From positions 1 to 64,000 of the forward strand of contig CAYWWY010000004.1 of NCBI GenBank assembly GCA_964462525.1: 64,000 nucleotides of DNA, in the 5' to 3' direction. The notes beneath the pieces are model-generated. The model had not been told where the DNA came from. It did not search any database and saw nothing but the letters and a program-made list of their open reading frames with translations. The number at the start of each line of letters is the position of its first letter. Within the stretch, counting starts at the first letter, position 1. Of the stretch, positions 54,875 through 63,374 are shown piece after piece. Both the position numbers and the translations under genes were made by a program. This DNA comes from CAYWWY01 sp964462525 (GTDB lineage: Bacteria > Thermotogota > Thermotogae > MWEM01).

Positions 54875-55720
54875 TTATGATTCAAAAATGGATGTTCGAG
54901 AATCTTCAAAGGGGGTAAACCGTTTGCTCCCTTTCAGGTATCCCAACACGAGCTCTTTGAAATTCGGGTACCGTCCAATTTCCTGATCGGTTCGAACGAG
55001 ACTGTCATTACCCACCAAACCAATTACCTGACCTTTTTCTGGGAGGGTTTCTCCTTGATGGATCAAACGATGGTTTTCCTTCGCATCATCAATCGCGTCA
55101 GAATACAAAACCGTTCCTTCCCGAATGATCGCAAAGGAAGTCGAAATTTCTTCCAATTCGTAGATTTCATGGGATGATATGACGACTGTTTTTCCTTCCG
55201 CATGGACATAGTCCCGCAAAAGATTCAATACTTCCTGACGGATCACGGGATCTAAGTTTTGAGTCGGTTCGTCCAGAAGAAGCAAATCTGCTCCAGAAGC
55301 CATGGTCAAAGCGATATAGAACAAGGTTTTCATCCCCATGGAAAAGGTCTCTACTCGTTCATCCATAGAAAACCGATAATGAAGGGCAAAATTGGAGAAG
55401 ATCTTATCATTCCATTGAGAGTAGAGCATCTTCCATAATTTCACGTAATCTTCCCCTCGAAATCGATGAAAGGTGAGTCGATCTTCGGTCATCACTGCGA
55501 TCCGATCTTTCAACCGGGGATGGAATTCTCTTCCGAAGAGCTGGATCTTACCCCGTTCGGGTTGAAGGTCGCCGAATATGCACCGTAAGGTTGTCGTTTT
55601 TCCGGCTCCGTTTGGTCCAATGAGAGAAAAGATCTCTCCTTCCGGCACAGTGAAACTGATTTCATTGAGTACGGGTTTGGTACCAAAACTCTTTTTCACG
55701 TTCTCAACTTGGATTGTCAT
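54875..55720 (-). CDS. ABC transporter ATP-binding protein (YtrB/EcsA-like)
   Basis: 281 residues. Walker A GPNGAGKTTTLRCIFGD, a signature region VETFSMGMKTLFYIALTMA in which the usual LSGGQ is FSMGM as in YtrB-type ATPases, and Walker B DLLLLDEPTQNLDPV. An H-loop ISSHEIYELEEI follows, with a C-terminal extension of about 75 residues. The ATG overlaps the permease stop by ATGA. With the permease and a YtrA-type GntR regulator it forms a compact exporter operon; such operons commonly respond to cell-wall antibiotics or export small molecules. Confidence 0.9.
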   Translation of the reverse strand: MTIQVENVKKSFGTKPVLNEISFTVPEGEIFSLIGPNGAGKTTTLRCIFGDLQPERGKIQLFGREFHPRLKDRIAVMTEDRLTFHRFRGEDYVKLWKMLYSQWNDKIFSNFALHYRFSMDERVETFSMGMKTLFYIALTMASGADLLLLDEPTQNLDPVIRQEVLNLLRDYVHAEGKTVVISSHEIYELEEISTSFAIIREGTVLYSDAIDDAKENHRLIHQGETLPEKGQVIGLVGNDSLVRTDQEIGRYPNFKELVLGYLKGSKRFTPFEDSRTSIFES

Positions 55721-56283
55721 CGGGACACTCCTTTCTTGATAAACAAATACCCTGCCAAACCCAATAAACCGACCGCAAAGAGCAGAGATAGAACACCGTT
55801 TCCTTGATGGATGGGAGAAATAAACGCGTAGGGGTTGCTGCCTCTTGGGCCAAGACCTCCCAGAATCAAATCCCCGAAGAAGATCAACAACGGGATGCCA
55901 AAGTGATCCAATCCTGCCATAACAGAAAGCAAGGCAATGGAAAAATACGCAGTTGAGAAGGTCAAAGATCCAAGCCAATGAAACCCAACCGCTGCAGGAT
56001 TCATCCCAAACAGACCTCCTCCAATGAACTGTGTCACGGTTGAGATTGTTATAAGAAATAGATAGGATACCCAAAATAAGTCCATCCGAGAAAACGGAAG
56101 CGCAGATAGGGATGAGATGCGTTTGTGATGGACATCAGACGGTAGAAGCGATGTCGTCAGGATCAAGAGAAAGAACATACGAATCCCGTAATCCGGAATG
56201 AGAAGAAACAACGATAAAACGGCGATTCTTCCGGCCTTTTCACTCAATTCTTTCATGAAATATCCTTCAATTTTTTGGATCAT
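55717..56283 (-). CDS. ABC transporter permease-like membrane protein
   Basis: 188 residues with five or six membrane segments (AVLSLFLLIPDYGI, MFFLLILTTSLLP, FWVSYLFLITISTVTQF, FSIALLSVMAGLDHFGIPLLIFFG, LSLLFAVGLLGLAGYLF). The loop SSLSALPFSRMDLFW resembles the PxSR-type coupling segment of ABC-2 permeases such as YtrC. The start ATG at 56283 is preferred because GAGGAGG lies 9 bases upstream; ATG at 56256 is an alternative. It overlaps the regulator gene by 17 bases and the ATPase by 4. Confidence 0.75.
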   Translation of the reverse strand: MIQKIEGYFMKELSEKAGRIAVLSLFLLIPDYGIRMFFLLILTTSLLPSDVHHKRISSLSALPFSRMDLFWVSYLFLITISTVTQFIGGGLFGMNPAAVGFHWLGSLTFSTAYFSIALLSVMAGLDHFGIPLLIFFGDLILGGLGPRGSNPYAFISPIHQGNGVLSLLFAVGLLGLAGYLFIKKGVSR

Positions 56284-56638
56284 TTTTCCATACCTCCTCA
56301 AACAATAGTTGCGCAATATGCAGATCAAGGCTTTCTTGTTTCAATTGATGAACTGTCTTTCGGATTATCTCCAATACTACCGGATCCACGGGTCGTCCCT
56401 CCTTGATAAAGTATCCCACTCCGTGTTGCGCGTCGATAATTCCTTCCATCGATAAACGTTCCAACGATCGAATGACCGTATTCATGTTGACACCCAAAAG
56501 ATTCTGCATTTCACGGACCGGCGGAAGTTGATCGCCTTCTTTTAATCGGCCAAGCAGAATTTCCTTTTTTACCAGATTGATAATCTGGAGATATGCGGGC
56601 ATTCCACTATGCTTGTCCACTCTTCCGATCATATCCAT
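56267..56638 (-). CDS. GntR-family regulator, YtrA subfamily
   Basis: 123 residues, the short length typical of YtrA regulators. The winged helix has MPAYLQIINLVKKEILLGRL, GDQLPPVREMQNLLGVNMNT (helix-turn-helix) and VIRSLERLSMEGIIDAQHGVGYFI. A helical tail of about 45 residues serves for dimerisation in the family. Members repress their own ABC operon by binding an inverted repeat near the promoter; a suitable dyad lies at 57683-57705. Start is ATG at 56638 or 56632; the ribosome site (AAAGTAGGG) fits either imperfectly. Confidence 0.9.
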   Translation of the reverse strand: MDMIGRVDKHSGMPAYLQIINLVKKEILLGRLKEGDQLPPVREMQNLLGVNMNTVIRSLERLSMEGIIDAQHGVGYFIKEGRPVDPVVLEIIRKTVHQLKQESLDLHIAQLLFEEVWKNDPKN

Positions 56639-56646
56639 CCCTACTT

Positions 56647-57654
56647 TCAGTATGTGGATCGATTGATTGCAATCCGACCTTGACTGTTGATATCCAAAAT
56701 CCCCTGATTCCCGACAGGTTGTTGGAGATTCAAAACCCCTGTTGTTCCGCTGACCTCTAAATGTCGCGTGCCGTTCCATGTATCGAGATACTTGATGCTC
56801 CCGCCAATTGTAATCCCATGGACCGAAATGGATTGAGCGTTCTTGAGTTCTGTCCTCAAAGCAATTGTCACTCCGCTAAACCGCACAGTTTGCGCAACGA
56901 TTTCCCCGGACTGAGAAAGGGTGGTTGACCGAACATCAATAAGATTGGCGTCGATCGATCCTTGAATGGTGCCCGTCACGACATTCACGCGCACTTCCTC
57001 TGATACGCAATGCCCCGTCATGAGTAATACCGTTCCATTGATGGCAATTGATTTTAGCCCTTTGGCGGTTCCAACTACAACCTGAAACCGTGTGTCTTTC
57101 CAATTTGGCATGTTTAACGCGATTCCCTGAGTCCGACGTGACAGATTCATCGCGTCGGGATACTGAATCCCCGAAAAACTTGGATCAAACGAGATTTCCA
57201 GGTTGACACCTTCAATAGTTAGGGAATCCGAATGGTCTACCCCTGCGTTGGGCAAAAAAAGGAACAATCCATCTCGAGCCGAATAGGAGTAATCCGTTGC
57301 TATGTCTCTCCATTGGTCCGGAGGGGTGGGAATGGATGGAGTGTAGGAATACTCCCACGGAGAAAACCAATCGCCCAACGAGCGATCGAACTGCCAAAGG
57401 TTGGGAATTCTCAACCATTGATCGATCGACGGGAGAACAAATCGGAATGCGGTCACCCCAATACTGGGGATGACGAAAAAGATGATCCCCAGGGTGATGA
57501 GCAGAGCAGAAAACTTCTTGAGCGTCAGGGCAAAGACGATGATGGCAACGAGTCCCAGCAAAATCTTCAAGACCGCAAACGGGACAAGGACCGCCAGTAC
57601 CGCTAGCCCAATGATGATCAGATACTTCATAATGATCGGATAGTTCTGTGCCAT
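56647..57654 (-). CDS. Membrane protein with DUF4097-like adhesin domain
   Basis: 335 residues. Two or three N-terminal membrane segments (YLIIIGLAVLAVLVPFAVL, LLGLVAIIVFALTL, LLITLGIIFFVIPSIGV) and then, from about residue 130, a repetitive beta-rich region (IEGVNLEISFDPSFSG, GTIQGSIDANLIDVRST, VHGITIGGSIKYLDTWNG) like the beta-helical DUF4097/DUF2807 adhesin domains often coded with membrane-stress operons. First gene of the operon, GGAGGTGT ribosome site, 8 bases before the regulator. The combination suggests an envelope-stress response. Confidence 0.65.
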   Translation of the reverse strand: MAQNYPIIMKYLIIIGLAVLAVLVPFAVLKILLGLVAIIVFALTLKKFSALLITLGIIFFVIPSIGVTAFRFVLPSIDQWLRIPNLWQFDRSLGDWFSPWEYSYTPSIPTPPDQWRDIATDYSYSARDGLFLFLPNAGVDHSDSLTIEGVNLEISFDPSFSGIQYPDAMNLSRRTQGIALNMPNWKDTRFQVVVGTAKGLKSIAINGTVLLMTGHCVSEEVRVNVVTGTIQGSIDANLIDVRSTTLSQSGEIVAQTVRFSGVTIALRTELKNAQSISVHGITIGGSIKYLDTWNGTRHLEVSGTTGVLNLQQPVGNQGILDINSQGRIAINRSTY

Positions 57655-57682
57655 AGTACACCTCCAACGATATATACTTCTA

Positions 57683-57723
57683 TTGTTCTAATATATTATA
57701 ACACAAGAACATTCCTTTGTCAA
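57683..57723 (-). promoter_or_regulatory. Consensus promoter and operator-like dyad of the YtrA-type operon
   Basis: Minus strand TTGACA (57723-57718), 17-base spacer, TATAAT (57700-57695) with a TGT extension: a full consensus promoter. A dyad TTGTTC-TAATATATTA-TAACAC (57683-57704) covers the -10 and the start site; the central ten bases are a perfect palindrome and the outer AACA/TGTT pairs match. It fits autoregulation by the GntR protein. Confidence 0.8.
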
Positions 57724-57810
57724 GTTTTTTCTCCCTTTTTTTGCCCTTTTAGGGATGAAGATCGTAGCCTACCCTAATTTCCTCCTTGTTTCCTGAAAGG
57801 AATTGCCTGA

Positions 57811-57858
57811 ATCCAAAGCTTCTTGGATCTCTTATTCTTCTTGAAACCATGGTATAAT
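57811..57858 (+). promoter_or_regulatory. Promoter and dyad of the InlB-repeat lipoprotein gene
   Basis: TGG-TATAAT (-10 at 57853-57858), 34 bases before the ATG. Upstream is a dyad ATCCAA-AGCTTC-TTGGAT (57811-57828), close to where a -35 would lie; it may be an operator. Confidence 0.55.
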
Positions 57859-57892
57859 TGATATCAACCATTTCCCTATAAGGAGGCAATCC

Positions 57893-58864
57893 ATGCGCAC
57901 CGTCTCTTTTTTCTTCTGGGTCCCTTTATTGCTTGTATGTTCTTCTTTTCTCTTCTTTGCCTGTATTTCCATCCACATACCTGCTCCTCTCGTTCCCAAC
58001 CTTCAGGACCGGAGTATCCTGGATTCAGTGGTATCGATCTTGAGCCCAGAAGCGACACCGTCTGATCATATCAATTCAGATACACCCCTTTTGGTCCATG
58101 GAAACGATACGGTTCGGTTTGCACTCGAGAAAAAGCCACGCGTCAAGTATTCTGTTCTCTTTCGAGAGCAACCATTGACTCATCAGGAGATGGAAGAGCA
58201 ATATCTTTATGAGATTGGCCTGATCCATGTGGCTTCAGGTACTTTTCCAATTACAATTACTGCTTCACGGACCTCTTCTTCCCGCATCGCTCTTGACCCG
58301 CAAAGCAGCGTAGATCTATGGCTCCGTGTGGAAAACCACCCTCCGCAAAAACCGTTCAATCCCAATCCGGCGCATCAGTCTTCCCATGTTCCTGTTTTCG
58401 GAGCCATTCTTTCCTGGGAAAGCGATGACGAAGAAGGCGATCCGATCCTGTATTCATTATTCTTTGGCAAGGATCCGGAGGACCTCGTTCAACTAGCGAC
58501 TCTTACTGAACCGTTTTTTCCTTTGGATCCACTAGAATCATCCACCCAGTATTATTGGAGAGTGGATACAGATGATGGAAGGACCACCGGAAAACGGGAA
58601 CCGACGTTCGGTGATTTGTGGACATTTATAACCGGTCATGCATACACCCTTACCCTCACCGTAAGTCCTTCGGAGGGAGGAAGCGTGGAAGGAGCGGGGC
58701 GGTATGTCGCAGGACAGGAGGTTACGGTCACCGCAACACCCGAAGATGGCTATCGGTTTCGGTATTGGGTACGCGGATGCTGTAGCGTAAGTCACAAGCC
58801 CATATACGCCTTTACCATGCCAGCACAAAACCTAACCCTGGTCGCACACTTTCTAAAAAACTAG
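57893..58864 (+). CDS. Lipoprotein with Fn3-like domain and C-terminal InlB repeat
   Basis: 323 residues. Lipoprotein-type signal ending FLFFAC. An N-terminal region (VPNLQDRSILDSVVSIL, VHGNDTVRFALEKKPRVKYS) is clearly related to that of the convergent metallopeptidase gene. A fibronectin-III-like domain follows (FGAILSWESDDEEGDPILYS to YYWRVDTDDGRTTG), and one InlB/Flg_new repeat ends the protein (GGSVEGAGRYVAGQEV, GYRFRYWVRG, MPAQNLTLVAHF). The ribosome site AAGGAGG is 7 bases before the ATG. Likely a surface binding protein; no enzymatic domain. Confidence 0.75.
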   Translation: MRTVSFFFWVPLLLVCSSFLFFACISIHIPAPLVPNLQDRSILDSVVSILSPEATPSDHINSDTPLLVHGNDTVRFALEKKPRVKYSVLFREQPLTHQEMEEQYLYEIGLIHVASGTFPITITASRTSSSRIALDPQSSVDLWLRVENHPPQKPFNPNPAHQSSHVPVFGAILSWESDDEEGDPILYSLFFGKDPEDLVQLATLTEPFFPLDPLESSTQYYWRVDTDDGRTTGKREPTFGDLWTFITGHAYTLTLTVSPSEGGSVEGAGRYVAGQEVTVTATPEDGYRFRYWVRGCCSVSHKPIYAFTMPAQNLTLVAHFLKN

Positions 58865-58939
58865 GGTTTCCTCCGTTCTTGGGAATTGGTCTTGAAGAGA
58901 AAACGAAGTTGCTCAGATCAGATGATCCATACCTCCACC

Positions 58940-58967
58940 AAAAAGGGCGGGGATTCCCGCCCTTTTT
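58940..58967. terminator. Bidirectional Rho-independent terminator
   Basis: AAAAAGGGCGGG-GATT-CCCGCCCTTTTT, perfect twelve-base arms. It serves the two convergent lipoprotein genes on either side. Confidence 0.92.
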
Positions 58968-58989
58968 CGATGATGGTTCGAATAGGATC

Positions 58990-61900
58990 TTACGGTACGT
59001 TGACTCCGATGAACTGGATGTCGGATCCAGAATCTCCCGGATGGGGGAAGGGTTGAGTCTTGGATTTGATCAGGGTCCCCCCTCCGCGGAGATGTCTGCC
59101 TGTTCCCAGATACAAAAGCGTTTGGACCGTGTTGAAGGCGGATTCCCCTCCAAATCCGTACGGCCCGCTGGATTCTTTGAGAAGCATGGCGATCCGCCAC
59201 TGCACCAGAAAATCCGCCAAAGCCATCCCGCCATAATGGACATTCAAAAGGTTTTGAAGGGCTTGGGCATCGTTGCGCGAGTTTTCGATCAACTGGCGGT
59301 AGATCCCGTTCCCTTGGCCCATCTGAATCCGGAAGTATTGCATGAACAGGTACGACAGGGCATAGTTTGGAAGGGGGTTCCAAGAATCCCAATAGAGAAG
59401 GGAGTGGCCGTCGCGGATGTGTCCGGAGCTGTTGTAAAATTGGATTCTGGGAGTCAACACCCCGTAGATGAGATGTTCTGCAGCCAAGGATAATGCCTCA
59501 TTGATCCATAACTCCATGGGATAGCCTTTTTCAATGAGTACGTTGCGATTAAAGTTGACCATATGCTGGAATTCGTGCGCTATGGTTGAGTAGGAGCGGG
59601 TAACATAGATCGGATTGGATCGGTACCGGTGCATCGTGGGATAGGTGTCGATATAAAAAATTTCCATGTGATTGGAAGAACCGTGGGTATATAGATCCCC
59701 GCTGTAGAAATACCCGCCAACATAGGATCCGGTGGAATCGAAGTTGTCCTGGATATCAAAGAGGAGAATGGCGATCTTCCCATCCCCGTTTACATCCGAG
59801 GGCGTATAGAAATGCGTCGTGACCATAGGGTAGATGGTTGCATCGAACTCTGCGGCGACCTGATTGGCTTGATCATTGGTGATCAACAGGTTATAGTTGT
59901 ACCCGTCAATCTCTTCATCACTCACCCAAACCAAGGCATGCGTGCCTATCGCGCGTAATTGGGCATTGATCTTTTCGAATGAGCTTGTTTTGAAGTTATA
60001 GGTCCAAAACTCTCTTTGCTCGCCCAGAGAATATCGAGGCACTGGATCTGCAGGGGAGACTAGATCGTTGTGATCCAATCCCTCTGGGGTCGGTAGTACC
60101 GCGTCGATCTTATAGGCTTCCAAAGGCAGGTCCCGCGGTAGGGAGTGTCGTTCGCTGGAAGCGGTGTTCAAGCTGCCGGTGTGCTGATATGTCTGCCCGC
60201 TCAGGTTCTGGTTGTTGACGACCAACCGGTTGCCCTTATACGGACTGGTGTGGTCGAAGGGATCATCATCATCGTCGTCTTCATCCTCAACAAACCACGC
60301 AACAAGACTGCGGTTTGTGTTTGCGGAAAACACGTATGGGTTATCAACACCAACAAAGACCCCTCCCTCCCTCCATTCTTGAAAAGACCAATCCGACTGA
60401 GGTTGGGCTGCGAGTGTCACCGTTGTCCCGGCATTATAGGTCTTGCTGTCCGTCGTCTTCCACCCCCGGTTGTCGATTTGGATCCATCCCCCGCCGGAGG
60501 GTTGCCTCTGGGCTGAGACCGTCACCGATTCAACAGGGGCTGCCTGGGTCCGAAAGGTCCATATGGGGCTTTCCGTCTCTTGACCGTCGCTTTGGAATGC
60601 CACGACCTTCCATTTGAAGTCTGTGGAATAATCAAAAAAGGTGAAGGGTAAGGATGTTGTGGTGTTGGGCAGCATGACTGGCGCTCCAAAAGGCGCAGAT
60701 GCATGCGCCAGATAAAAGGCAAAGCCCGTAATGGAAAGCTCCGCTCTGTTTTCCACAGAGTTCGACTCTCCGGGAGATGCGGTCCATTGAAATGTAATGT
60801 CCATGGGCAAATTGGTCGAACCATTTGGCGGTGCAAGAAGAGCAATCGTTGGAGGGGGATCGTTTTCTTCTTCATCTTGAACAAACCACGCGACAAGATT
60901 CCGGTTTGTTTTTGCGGAGAATTGATAGGGATTATCGGTACTAACAAAGATGTCATTCTCGCGCCATGTCTGGAAAGCCCAACCCGATTTGGCTTGAGCT
61001 GCGAGCGTCGCCATCGTCCCAGTGTCGTAAATTTTGCTGTCGGTCGTCTTCCACCCTCGGTCGTCGATTTGGATCCATCCCCCGCCCGATGGTTGGCTCT
61101 GGGCCGAGACTGTCACTGATTCAACAAGCGCCGCCTGGGTCCCGAAGGTCCATATCGGGCTTTCCGCTTCCTGACCATTGCTTTGGAAAACGACAACCCG
61201 CCACCGATAGTTGCTTTCATAATCCAAAAAGCCGACTGTCACAGAGGATGCGTCTGCAGGGAGCATCTGAGGCGCTCCGAAGTAACTTTCTCCTTTGGCC
61301 AAATAAAAGGCAATCGCAAGAAGCGAGGCGTCAGCCCTTGCTCCATGGTTCACGGGGTCTCCAGGGGAAGCGGTCCATGAGAACTGAACGGTCGTTGCTT
61401 GATCGGTCGCTTCATCCTCGGGTGAAAGGAGGGTAATGGACGGATGGTGGTATTGCTGCTCCACAACGGTAAAGGCCCATAAAGGACCACTTGTTACATC
61501 TCTTAGGCCGACGGATCTCCCGTCAGAGGCATCAACACGCCAATAGTACGTTAATTCATCTTCAAGTCCTGTCCACACATAGCTTTCGTGGGTTTGAACA
61601 GAAAGCAAAGGTGGGTTTTCCGTTGGGCCTCCATATACATAGTACGTGATTGGATCGTTTTGAGCGTCGGATCCGGGCATCCACCGAAGCGTAGCTGCGG
61701 GGGGCGGTATTGAAGCGCCATAGGCAGGGGAAAGATAGATCAGCGGATCGGGAGCATCATTGTGCAGCGCGATCCACAGGGTGGACTGGCTTGTGTTGCG
61801 CCCGTCGGGGGATCGATTTGAGGATAGACTTTGAGCGGTAATCTGAATGGGCCATATTCCCCCAGTTGTCGTTGATAGATCAATCGTAAACAGCAGGTCG

Positions 61901-62205
61901 GCTCCTTGGTCCTGAATTGAGATCTTTTCATTAGACCCTCGAAACCGGACCGAAAAAAAAACCCCGGGCACTTTCTTTATAGTCAAACCCACCCCCTGAG
62001 TTTCATTTCCCAGATTGATGGGATTTCCGGAATCGGTATGGTGGGATGGGGTGACTCCGGTAATGAGAACACGTACCAATGCGTTTAGGGTGGCATCCCT
62101 TTGAAGGTCAGGCACGCGAATCGCCGTTCCTTCAGCGCCGCCACAAGAAACGAACAGAAAAACAACGCACAGTGCTGTCAATAATCCGATCATATGCTTT
62201 CTCAT
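58990..62205 (-). CDS. M30-type zinc metallopeptidase lipoprotein
   Basis: 1071 residues. Lipoprotein signal ending LFVSC (Cys21) and an N-terminal domain shared with the gene at 57893. Then come an Fn3-like domain, two tandem Fn3-plus-InlB-like blocks that are near duplicates of each other (QSQPSGGGWIQIDDRGWKTT and QRQPSGGGWIQIDNRGWKTT), and an acidic linker (EDEDDDDDD). The C-terminal peptidase of about 400 residues has the zinc site TIAHEFQHMVNFNR (HExxH near residue 876) and LWINEALSLAAEHLIYG, probably with the third ligand. The surrounding motifs resemble the M30 hyicolysin family, which degrades extracellular protein. Start ATG at 62205 is set by AAAGGGG 8 bases upstream. Confidence 0.82.
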   Translation of the reverse strand: MRKHMIGLLTALCVVFLFVSCGGAEGTAIRVPDLQRDATLNALVRVLITGVTPSHHTDSGNPINLGNETQGVGLTIKKVPGVFFSVRFRGSNEKISIQDQGADLLFTIDLSTTTGGIWPIQITAQSLSSNRSPDGRNTSQSTLWIALHNDAPDPLIYLSPAYGASIPPPAATLRWMPGSDAQNDPITYYVYGGPTENPPLLSVQTHESYVWTGLEDELTYYWRVDASDGRSVGLRDVTSGPLWAFTVVEQQYHHPSITLLSPEDEATDQATTVQFSWTASPGDPVNHGARADASLLAIAFYLAKGESYFGAPQMLPADASSVTVGFLDYESNYRWRVVVFQSNGQEAESPIWTFGTQAALVESVTVSAQSQPSGGGWIQIDDRGWKTTDSKIYDTGTMATLAAQAKSGWAFQTWRENDIFVSTDNPYQFSAKTNRNLVAWFVQDEEENDPPPTIALLAPPNGSTNLPMDITFQWTASPGESNSVENRAELSITGFAFYLAHASAPFGAPVMLPNTTTSLPFTFFDYSTDFKWKVVAFQSDGQETESPIWTFRTQAAPVESVTVSAQRQPSGGGWIQIDNRGWKTTDSKTYNAGTTVTLAAQPQSDWSFQEWREGGVFVGVDNPYVFSANTNRSLVAWFVEDEDDDDDDPFDHTSPYKGNRLVVNNQNLSGQTYQHTGSLNTASSERHSLPRDLPLEAYKIDAVLPTPEGLDHNDLVSPADPVPRYSLGEQREFWTYNFKTSSFEKINAQLRAIGTHALVWVSDEEIDGYNYNLLITNDQANQVAAEFDATIYPMVTTHFYTPSDVNGDGKIAILLFDIQDNFDSTGSYVGGYFYSGDLYTHGSSNHMEIFYIDTYPTMHRYRSNPIYVTRSYSTIAHEFQHMVNFNRNVLIEKGYPMELWINEALSLAAEHLIYGVLTPRIQFYNSSGHIRDGHSLLYWDSWNPLPNYALSYLFMQYFRIQMGQGNGIYRQLIENSRNDAQALQNLLNVHYGGMALADFLVQWRIAMLLKESSGPYGFGGESAFNTVQTLLYLGTGRHLRGGGTLIKSKTQPFPHPGDSGSDIQFIGVNVP

Positions 62206-62318
62206 TGGACTGACCCCTTTCTCTTCACCTGATTTCAATATTCTTTCATTATTCTTTCTTTGTTTTTCGAGACGAAGAATTGATTCGAATCATTCACCCC
62301 GGTCTTTTGGCCTTTCTG

Positions 62319-62327
62319 TGTTATAAT
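62319..62327 (+). promoter_or_regulatory. Extended -10 promoter of the ComEC-like gene
   Basis: TGT-TATAAT with no clear -35. It places transcription start near 62334, so coding must begin downstream. Confidence 0.55.
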
Positions 62328-62363
62328 TCAATAAACACTAGTCCATGGAAAGGATGGCGCTTT

Positions 62364-63374
62364 TTGGTGGTGAAGAACCTATGGCTGGTATGGATGGTCT
62401 CCAGTGCGCTCATCGGATGGATCGTTTCTCCTCCTCCGCAACTCTCCGTACATTTTGTCGATGTGGGACAGGGGGATTGCATCTTGATTCAAACGCCTGC
62501 TGGCCAATCCATCCTGATCGATGCCGGGGACAGAGATCAAGGGCCGAAGGTGGTCCAGTACCTGCAAAATCAAGGAATAGAAAAAATCGACCTAATGGTC
62601 GCGACACATCCTCATGCCGATCATATCGGCGGACTGATCGATGTTTTAAACTCCTTTCCTGTGGATCTCGTATTGATGCCCAATGCAACCCATACCACCA
62701 AAACCTTTCGAGATTTTCAAGACGCGATGATACGCGATGGCATACCCACGATAACCGCGCGGTATGGAAAGGGGCTCGAATTGGAAGGGCTCGAAGCCCT
62801 ATGCGTGGCGCCTGTATCTGAACAGTACCGCAATCTGAATCTATACAGCGCTGTGATCCATATGCAGTATCGGCATATCGCTTTTCTCTTCACAGGAGAC
62901 GCCGAACGGGAATCGGAAGAAGAAATGCTGGAAATCGCTGCGCCAATTGAGTCTCAGGTACTCAAGGTGGGTCATCACGGCAGTCGAACAAGCACCTCCA
63001 TGGATTTTGCTGGGGAAGTAAATCCGAAATTTGCGGTAATCATGTGCGGAGAAGGAAACCGGTACGGGCATCCTCACCCTGAAACCCTGGAAACCCTTCG
63101 CTCCCTGGATGCTGCAATCTTCCGCGCTGACCAGATCGGAACCATTGTTATGAACACTTTTGGGTGGGGAATTCGGATGAGATTTCCTGATCGGTATCCC
63201 CAATGGAGTTCGTTGCAGTGCACGCTTTCTTCTCTTACTCCTGTCGTTATGCAATCACGCGCGATTCTTCATCATCTATCTTTGTTTGGATTTCGCCTTC
63301 TGTATGGTACAATTGATGAAAAGATTTGGGTACCGAATCATTTTTTCTTAGAAGATAAGGAGGGAGCGGATTGA
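62364..63374 (+). CDS. ComEC/Rec2-type metallo-beta-lactamase-fold protein
   Basis: About 336 residues. An N-terminal membrane segment (LWLVWMVSSALIGWIVSPP) is followed by the C-terminal type domain of ComEC: LSVHFVDVGQGDCILIQTP, ILIDAGDRDQG, THPHADHIGGLIDVL (the HxHxDH metal site), FLFTGDAE, and LKVGHHGSRTSTSMDF. The ComEC channel domain is absent, so this is the stand-alone secreted or anchored nuclease-like hydrolase, not a full DNA-uptake channel. Start is TTG at 62364 or GTG at 62367, with AAAGGA upstream. The last 45 residues or so (after GWGIRMRFP) are unusual for the family and overlap the promoter of the next gene. Confidence 0.8.
   Translation: MVVKNLWLVWMVSSALIGWIVSPPPQLSVHFVDVGQGDCILIQTPAGQSILIDAGDRDQGPKVVQYLQNQGIEKIDLMVATHPHADHIGGLIDVLNSFPVDLVLMPNATHTTKTFRDFQDAMIRDGIPTITARYGKGLELEGLEALCVAPVSEQYRNLNLYSAVIHMQYRHIAFLFTGDAERESEEEMLEIAAPIESQVLKVGHHGSRTSTSMDFAGEVNPKFAVIMCGEGNRYGHPHPETLETLRSLDAAIFRADQIGTIVMNTFGWGIRMRFPDRYPQWSSLQCTLSSLTPVVMQSRAILHHLSLFGFRLLYGTIDEKIWVPNHFFLEDKEGAD
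63286..63313 (+). promoter_or_regulatory. Promoter of the amidohydrolase gene within the preceding ORF
   Basis: TTGGAT, 16-base spacer, TACAAT with a TGG extension. It lies inside the 3' end of the ComEC-like gene, 58 bases before the next start. Confidence 0.55.
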
